This document shows, in pieces, positions 40,937-45,629 of a stretch of 45,629 nucleotides of DNA. Numbering within the stretch: the stretch's first letter is position 1; each line of letters starts with the position of its first letter. A program made the position numbers and the translations under genes. Source of the DNA: Candidatus Lokiarchaeota archaeon (lineage in GTDB: Archaea; Asgardarchaeota; Thorarchaeia; Thorarchaeales; Thorarchaeaceae); contig WJIL01000077.1 in NCBI GenBank assembly GCA_014730275.1, forward strand, positions 1 to 45,629. Direction: 5' to 3'. The notes beneath the pieces are model-generated. The model was not told the DNA's origin, ran no database searches, and saw nothing but the letters and a program-made list of their open reading frames with translations.

Positions 40937-41235
40937 CGCCGGGAGAGAATACTCGAACTGAGAAGATTTTGTACCTCGTAACCCAGCCGGGTTGCGTCAA
41001 TTGTCCTGCAGCAAAAGCAGTAGTTGAAGAAGCGTTTGAGGATACAGACATACCAGTGGAGACGATCAATCTCCAAGAAATGGACGATGACCTTGAATTC
41101 CGCCTTTTGGAGGAACAAGTGTTCATCGCCTCAACACCAAGCATCATCGTAGACAATGGTGGAGACTTGAAGCTGCTATACAGTGGCGAAGTGCCTACAG
41201 TGGATGGCATTCGTAGAGAATTAGGAGTTGCATGA
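40933..41235 (+). CDS. Glutaredoxin-like protein of the nrdD operon
   Basis: About 100 residues: a thioredoxin-fold protein with redox pair CVNCPAAKAVVEEAF and cis-proline in ASTPSIIVDNGG. The open frame begins at GTG 40870, but ATG 40933 starts the conserved fold closely (MSPGENTRTEKILYLVTQPG) and is likelier. It is similar in size and pattern to the 32216-32596 protein. Its stop overlaps the beginning of nrdD, so it is translationally coupled. A job as the electron donor or as a disulphide reductant of the anaerobic reductase is strongly suggested by this linkage. Confidence 0.85.
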   Translation: MSPGENTRTEKILYLVTQPGCVNCPAAKAVVEEAFEDTDIPVETINLQEMDDDLEFRLLEEQVFIASTPSIIVDNGGDLKLLYSGEVPTVDGIRRELGVA

Positions 41236-43384
41236 GAGCTTGACTGATATCAATGAAGCAGTAGCAAAAAATATTGAAGAAATAGCGGCACGTGAAGAGA
41301 AACTACCGAGCGTTCGTACGACTAGTGGAACGATTGAGGATTTTGATGCTGAGAGAATTATCAATAGTCTTCATCGTGAAGCCGGGTTGACACATGCGGA
41401 TGCTCAGCTCGTTGCTGTCAAGGTTATGGATAGAATAGCTGCTTCAGGAATCAAGTTTCTTTCTGGCCCTTTGATTCGTGAGATGTGTAACAGTGTGCTG
41501 GCAGAATTGGGCTTGGAAGAAGAACGTATCCGGTATACCCGTGTGGGAATCCCGATGTGGGACGTGAATCAGCTCATCCACGATACCGGAGATCACACGT
41601 CTAATGCAAACCTGATGAGGAATCCTGAGACCATTGCCAAACTGGTTCACGATAACGTGATGGAGCAGCACACCTTCCTCTCTATACCTCCCCACCTAGC
41701 AGATGCTCATCTAAGTGGTGACATCTACATCAAGGATCGGGAGTACTTCTCTACACGTGACTACTGCGCCACGTGGGATCTTCGCCAAGTGCTCAAGCTT
41801 GGTATTGCGCCTGATGGGCTTGGCGGGATGCATTCTTCACAAGCGGGTCCCGCCGTCCATCTTCCAGTGGCAATCAATCATTCCGCTATATGGCTTGCAG
41901 CAGCCCAAAGTTCCTTTGCTGGCGGTCAAGGGTATTTCTTCTTCAACACTTTCTTGGCACCGTTCTGTCAAGGGAAATCATACAAAGAAATCAAGCAGGC
42001 TGCTCAACAACTTATCTTCACACTAACACAGCAGTATGTTGCTCGCGGAGGTCAAGTCATCTTCTCCAGTATCGACCTCACACCAGGCATACCCAAAATC
42101 ATGAAGGATGTGCCGGCTGTTTTGCCTGGCGGGAGAATTAGCAACTTGGCTTATGGCGATTTCGAAGAAGAAGCCAACCAGTTCTTCAACGCCTTCATGG
42201 AAGTCATGATTAAAGGGGATGCAAACGGAAAAGGCTTCAATTTTCCAAAACCAAATATCGTTCTCCGCGAAGAATTCATGAAGCCTGAATATGACGACTC
42301 GTGGCGTCTCGTGGGTGAACTTACGGCGAAACACGGAAGTCCCTATTTCGAGAACTATTTGAACTGGAGGAGCGGTATCGAGGCTGGATGCAGCAGCTGT
42401 TGCTCTCATCTCTGGACTGCGAGCAGCGATGAGGAGATGGAGGAATTCCTTACAGGCAACATGGTTTTTGGCGCATCACAAATGGTCACGCCAAATATTC
42501 CCCGCGCTGCATGGCTCGGCCGGAAGGATGAAGACCGATTCTTTGAGAAACTGGACGAGTTTATTGATCTCTGCAAGGAGGTTATGCTTGAGAAGAAACA
42601 CTGCATGGACCGGCTTATTGACAGCGGCAGTGTACCATTCTATACCCAACCCAAACCTAATGGTGATCCACTCATCAATATGGAAGATCGCGAATTCCTG
42701 TTAGGAACGGTTGGTTTCGAAGAAATGGTCCATATCATGACAGGGCACCATTTGCACGAGCGCGAGGGCACCAAATTCGGTATCAAGGTTCTCAAACACC
42801 TCAAGAAACGGGCACGTGAGTTCCAAGAGGATTACGGACTCAGTTTCAATGTTACACGGACTCCCGCGGAGAGTGCAGCTGGTCGATTGGCTCGAAAGGA
42901 CTATCGGCAGTTCAAGGGAATCCGACCGTATCTCAAGGGCGATCATCCAAGCGTCTACTATACAAACTCAACCACTTTGTATGTTGGAGCCGACATTCCT
43001 CTAAGTAAACGAATCAAGAAAGAAGGCATGTTTCATCCATACATGGATGGCGGTGCGCTAACACACGTCTACTTGGGTGAGAAGAACCCTGATCCCGACG
43101 CTCTCTGGGCACTCACTCGCAAAATCGCTGAAGAAACACTCAATTCATACTGGTCCTTTACCAAGGATATCCTTGCCTGCCCATCTTGCTTCCACCAGGA
43201 AGGCATCGACTGGCGCAACGCTAAGTTCTCCTCTGTTGAGGACCTGAATCGTATCCCCTGTCCAAAGTGTGGATATATCGGGGTGGATATCATCAGCCGG
43301 ATTACCGGGTATCTACAGTCGTTTTCAAGTTGGAATAACTCCAAGAGACAGGAATTCCTAGATAGGCACCGATATGCCGTATAA
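41228..43384 (+). CDS. nrdD: Anaerobic ribonucleoside-triphosphate reductase, catalytic subunit
   Basis: A 718-residue class III reductase that reduces ribonucleotides using a glycyl radical. The N-terminal ATP-cone (VRTTSGTIEDFDAERIINSL) is followed by the ten-stranded barrel with RSGIEAGCSSCCSHLWT. The C-terminal zinc site is CPSCFHQEG with CPKCGYIGVD, and the radical loop is RITGYLQSFSSW. ATP-cone and zinc-rich terminus show a normal, full-length enzyme; the activase nrdG is not adjacent in the window. Start codon is uncertain: TTG 41228 lies directly after AGGAG, whereas TTG 41240 is also possible. It is translationally coupled to the glutaredoxin-like gene. Confidence 0.93.
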   Translation: MHESLTDINEAVAKNIEEIAAREEKLPSVRTTSGTIEDFDAERIINSLHREAGLTHADAQLVAVKVMDRIAASGIKFLSGPLIREMCNSVLAELGLEEERIRYTRVGIPMWDVNQLIHDTGDHTSNANLMRNPETIAKLVHDNVMEQHTFLSIPPHLADAHLSGDIYIKDREYFSTRDYCATWDLRQVLKLGIAPDGLGGMHSSQAGPAVHLPVAINHSAIWLAAAQSSFAGGQGYFFFNTFLAPFCQGKSYKEIKQAAQQLIFTLTQQYVARGGQVIFSSIDLTPGIPKIMKDVPAVLPGGRISNLAYGDFEEEANQFFNAFMEVMIKGDANGKGFNFPKPNIVLREEFMKPEYDDSWRLVGELTAKHGSPYFENYLNWRSGIEAGCSSCCSHLWTASSDEEMEEFLTGNMVFGASQMVTPNIPRAAWLGRKDEDRFFEKLDEFIDLCKEVMLEKKHCMDRLIDSGSVPFYTQPKPNGDPLINMEDREFLLGTVGFEEMVHIMTGHHLHEREGTKFGIKVLKHLKKRAREFQEDYGLSFNVTRTPAESAAGRLARKDYRQFKGIRPYLKGDHPSVYYTNSTTLYVGADIPLSKRIKKEGMFHPYMDGGALTHVYLGEKNPDPDALWALTRKIAEETLNSYWSFTKDILACPSCFHQEGIDWRNAKFSSVEDLNRIPCPKCGYIGVDIISRITGYLQSFSSWNNSKRQEFLDRHRYAV

Positions 43385-43519
43385 TCTGATTAAGAGGGTT
43401 GTATGGGGTTATAGTTACTTCTCGTGATTCTTGGCGTCACCACCTAAGCAGATCATCTAAGGTGTATCCGATGAAATATGTAGTTGACCCACTGTATGAC
43501 CGAACAGAAATTCCACAGT

Positions 43520-43867
43520 GATTCAATCAAGCCCAGAAAAAACTAGAGATTTCCCGTATGCACCATATTCGACAACTAGGATTCTGCATCTACATATGCT
43601 CAATCATGGGCTCCTCCTACAGCTGGAAACACTGAAACATACGCTGTGGTTGGCCTTGAAGAAGACGAAACGTATTGGTTTGCTATTATTGCCTACGATG
43701 ATGTGGGGAACTATGGTGAGGTCTCAAATATCGCCTATGGCACTACTACCATTCCTACTCTGCCAGATACTGGTCTTGTATTGGGTCTCGCTATCGGAGA
43801 TCTTGCAGGCGCAGGCGGAGCCATAGTTCTGATCGTCTGGTTCATCAGGAAACGACATGGAATTTAG
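43520..43867 (+). pseudogene. Frameshifted remnant of a fibronectin-III surface protein
   Basis: The frame ending at 43867 reads, from just after a TAG at 43577-43579, DSASTYAQSWAPPTAGNTET and VVGLEEDETYWFAIIAYDD, the C-terminal half of a fibronectin type III domain, then a proline linker and a transmembrane helix (LVLGLAIGDLAGAGGAIVLI, RKRHGI tail). The matching first half (YAPYSTTRI) lies in a different frame just upstream, so a one-base shift near 43575-43582 breaks the gene. Nothing recognisable precedes about 43520. It is therefore the residue of a larger tail-anchored surface protein, similar in design to the intact ones at 1774 and 5285. A sequencing error is possible. Confidence 0.65.
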
Positions 43868-43889
43868 CTTCCAAAAAATTCCAGTGATG

Positions 43890-43920
43890 GGGAGAGATCC
43901 AGCCGGCTGGGGTTTCTCCC
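43890..43920 (+). terminator. Hairpin after the pseudogene
   Basis: GGGAGA (43890-43895) and TCTCCC (43915-43920) enclose the 12-base palindrome CCAGCCGGCTGG (43899-43910), and TCATTTCGCTTTCC follows. It looks like a leftover terminator of the decayed gene. Confidence 0.45.
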
Positions 43921-44063
43921 TCATTTCGCTTTCCAATCATGCATTTGGGCAGAATGATGCTCTGGACCATTGCGAATATTCTCACTAGAAAGACTAACAT
44001 AATCTCGTTTCAATCGAAATGCCATATTCACTTATAGATACATGAATTCCGGAGAGGGAATCT

Positions 44064-45413
44064 TTGGACCGACCGAGTGCAGAAACAGTAGCTAACAACA
44101 TTTTGGATAACGTAGGCATAGATCAATCAGCGCATGTAGAAAAACACACACCCCGCGCTGGTAAAATGAAACCGTCTCTACAGGTTAACGAAGAGGGGAC
44201 CATCATTGTCAAAGCAACCCATGAATCGGAGGTTCGACGCCTTGTCGGTAGATATGCAGCCAAAAGCCAATGGCCTTTCTACAAATGGCTTGGTGCAGCT
44301 CATCCGTATCTATTGACAGTGATTGCTGTCTTTTCTATGGCTACAATTTTCATCATTCAAGTTCTACTCCTCCAGTCGCTGCCAGCTCTATCTATTCCAC
44401 TCTTTCTTGTGTCTGATACCATAATAGCTGCATTGGTTGTAGTTTTCTCCTACTTGTCATTATTCCGATTCACAAAATGGAAACGCGAACTGGCTGAATA
44501 TATGAAGGATATTAACGCTCTAAATGAGTATGATGGTACGTTGTACGACCCCTCTTCCGTTATCTCGAATATAGTATGGAGCGCATTGTGCCTTACTGGT
44601 TTTGGAATATTCATCCTGCAATACGGTATTCTCGTTCTAGACATGGATATCTTCCCGCCACTTGTCATTTACTTAGGGATCATTCCTGCAGCTCCTGTGA
44701 TATTCATCAATGTCTTTCGGAACATCGGAGAGAATCATTGCTTCGATTATATTGAGAGAGAAAATGATGAACTGAGGGATTTCACTGCATTTGAAATTGA
44801 AACTGCACAGCAACTGAAAGAACTCCTAATGCAGGAGACAAGCTCTCTGGGGGTTGAAGACTCTTTTCTGGACAATGCGGATTATGGTGAATTCGACCCA
44901 GACCTCACTTACAGAGAGATTCCTTTTCCACACTGTAGAATGTTCCATACTTATACTGACGAAACTGGGCTCAATTTTCAAATTTGGGACATGAACGCTG
45001 CAGCCGCAAAGCGTCTCATTGTCTCACGTGTACGTAGGGCAGCGACACCTTATTTCCACGAGGTCAGTCTTCGGCGAAGGCTATCAGCACTTGGAAAATT
45101 CCTTTTTCTTATATTCCTGTTTCCTATTATGGCCCTGTTGACCATTCCTTTCGGTACTCAGTTTATTCATCCCCTGTTACTCGTTGTGGCTGTCATTCTT
45201 GCATGGAGCACATGGAGGGATTATATTTTACATAGTGAGGCTCAACAATCCTATAGAAATCTGCTCACAAAATCCGAATACATGACAGATTATGATACGA
45301 GATACTACTACAATGAGCAGTTTCGAATCATGACGCGGGTTGATATTGGGCTCTTCATTGCCTTTCTGATTATGGCCGTTCTTGTAGAGTCCATTCTCTT
45401 CCTTGTGATATAA
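44064..45413 (+). CDS. Uncharacterised multi-pass membrane protein
   Basis: This 449-residue protein starts at TTG 44064 behind GGAGAGGG. The first 80 residues are hydrophilic. There are about eight membrane helices in pairs: ATIFIIQVLLLQSLPALSIP / IIAALVVVFSYLSLF, VWSALCLTGFGIFILQYGIL / PPLVIYLGIIPAAPVIFIN, FLFLIFLFPIMALLTIPF / PLLLVVAVILAWSTW, and VDIGLFIAFLIMAVLVESIL. A cytosolic or extracellular stretch of about 110 residues (230-340) separates the middle pairs. I do not recognise the family and see no catalytic motif. It stands alone between the pseudogene and a convergent exporter gene. Confidence 0.75.
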   Translation: MDRPSAETVANNILDNVGIDQSAHVEKHTPRAGKMKPSLQVNEEGTIIVKATHESEVRRLVGRYAAKSQWPFYKWLGAAHPYLLTVIAVFSMATIFIIQVLLLQSLPALSIPLFLVSDTIIAALVVVFSYLSLFRFTKWKRELAEYMKDINALNEYDGTLYDPSSVISNIVWSALCLTGFGIFILQYGILVLDMDIFPPLVIYLGIIPAAPVIFINVFRNIGENHCFDYIERENDELRDFTAFEIETAQQLKELLMQETSSLGVEDSFLDNADYGEFDPDLTYREIPFPHCRMFHTYTDETGLNFQIWDMNAAAAKRLIVSRVRRAATPYFHEVSLRRRLSALGKFLFLIFLFPIMALLTIPFGTQFIHPLLLVVAVILAWSTWRDYILHSEAQQSYRNLLTKSEYMTDYDTRYYYNEQFRIMTRVDIGLFIAFLIMAVLVESILFLVI

Positions 45414-45473
45414 ACAAGGCGGCAGCCTAGGTAATACTATTGCTAAGACCCGTCATACTATGGCCTTTGCTTC

Positions 45474-45629
45474 TCAGAACCCTATCACGAGAGGAACGAG
45501 AATGGGTACAAGACCCGTAAGCACAACACCACTCACAAATGCCGGTATCACCAATTCATCTCCAGCAGTTTTCTTGATGATTGGTAGGCCGATATCCATA
45601 GTGGTTGCTCCTCCCGGAGCTATGCTTGC
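45474..45629 (-). CDS. LysO-family (DUF340-like) exporter, 3' end (partial)
   Basis: Reading the minus strand from the window edge to a TGA at 45474-45476 gives 51 residues: APGGATTMDIGLPIIKKTAG, then GDELVIPAFVSGVVL and TGLVPILVPLVIGF. The GGATTMDxGLPII block and the closing hydrophobic segment resemble the C-terminus of LysO (formerly DUF340), which exports lysine and related amino acids. The first portion lies beyond the window. The gene converges with the membrane-protein gene with a 60-base gap. The assignment rests on a short tail, so it is tentative. Confidence 0.65.
   Translation of the reverse strand, partial: ASIAPGGATTMDIGLPIIKKTAGDELVIPAFVSGVVLTGLVPILVPLVIGF

Noticed and set aside
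43518-43826. 102-codon frame near the end of the window
   Set aside because: Only a small part (the YAPYSTT region) resembles a real protein; the rest is the wrong frame of the FN3 remnant, so it is treated as part of the pseudogene.
1-45629. CRISPR array, rRNA, tRNA or insertion sequence
   Set aside because: No regularly spaced direct repeats, no T-arm-like GGTTCGAATCC stretches, no rRNA-like blocks and no transposase were seen by eye; a tool-based search could still find something short.

Overview
The window looks like a chromosomal segment of an archaeon, most probably an Asgard archaeon of the Thorarchaeia type (inference from gene content; no marker phylogeny was possible). The evidence is archaeal tRNA-guanine transglycosylase, an archaeal thymidylate synthase, a PolB2-type DNA polymerase, an EF-2 paralogue without the diphthamide loop, KaiC/RadA-like ATPases, TATA-type promoters, and two Ras/Rab-like small GTPases close to a Roadblock/LC7 protein, a seven-bladed WD40 protein and alpha-solenoid proteins. 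The window is gene dense. Many convergent genes touch or overlap at their 3' ends, and several of these junctions carry perfect inverted repeats. No rRNA, tRNA, CRISPR array or intact insertion sequence was seen.

Layout. 1-5.2 kb: the end of an unknown gene, a GC-richer hairpin-rich gap, a PhzF-family enzyme, a cell-surface C39-like peptidase-fold protein, a polyprenyl diphosphate synthase (archaeal lipid precursor) and an unknown protein. 5.3-8.4 kb: two tail-anchored secreted proteins. One starts with a zinc phospholipase C/P1-nuclease-like domain, and both carry a class I glutaminase amidotransferase-like (DUF4350-like) region. 8.6-13.3 kb: a complete ABC importer operon of the iron/thiamine type (binding protein, fused double permease, ATPase). 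13.3-16.7 kb: divergent tgtA and hflX.

16.8-23.3 kb is the metabolic centrepiece. MTHFR C-terminal-domain protein (MetV-like), MetF, MtrH-like, MtrA-like, a second MtrH-like protein and methanogenesis marker protein 14 are packed in one strand with gaps of a few bases, closed by a terminator hairpin and followed by a CofE-like ligase. No methyl-CoM reductase gene and no MtrB-G subunits are present. The cluster is best read as a soluble, corrinoid-dependent methyl-transfer module attached to the methyl branch of a Wood-Ljungdahl or C1 pathway. LarC (nickel-pincer cofactor synthesis) follows at 23.5 kb.

24.9-27.4 kb: PolB2-like polymerase with an altered motif C and a small upstream partner. 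27.7-36.4 kb: an island of eukaryotic-like genes comprising a small membrane protein, two Ras-like GTPases, a HEAT-repeat protein with a possible appendage-like C-terminus, a WD40 propeller, Roadblock, a thioredoxin-fold protein, two KaiC-like ATPases and a large TPR-like solenoid. 36.4-39.7 kb: a three-gene operon with an Lrp regulator carrying a cysteine cluster, a hexapeptide acetyltransferase and the diphthamide-less EF-2 paralogue. 39.9-43.4 kb: thymidylate synthase, then a glutaredoxin-like protein and anaerobic ribonucleotide reductase, together a deoxynucleotide supply region. 43.5-45.6 kb: a frameshifted fibronectin-III surface-protein remnant, an unknown multi-pass membrane protein and the end of a LysO-like exporter gene.
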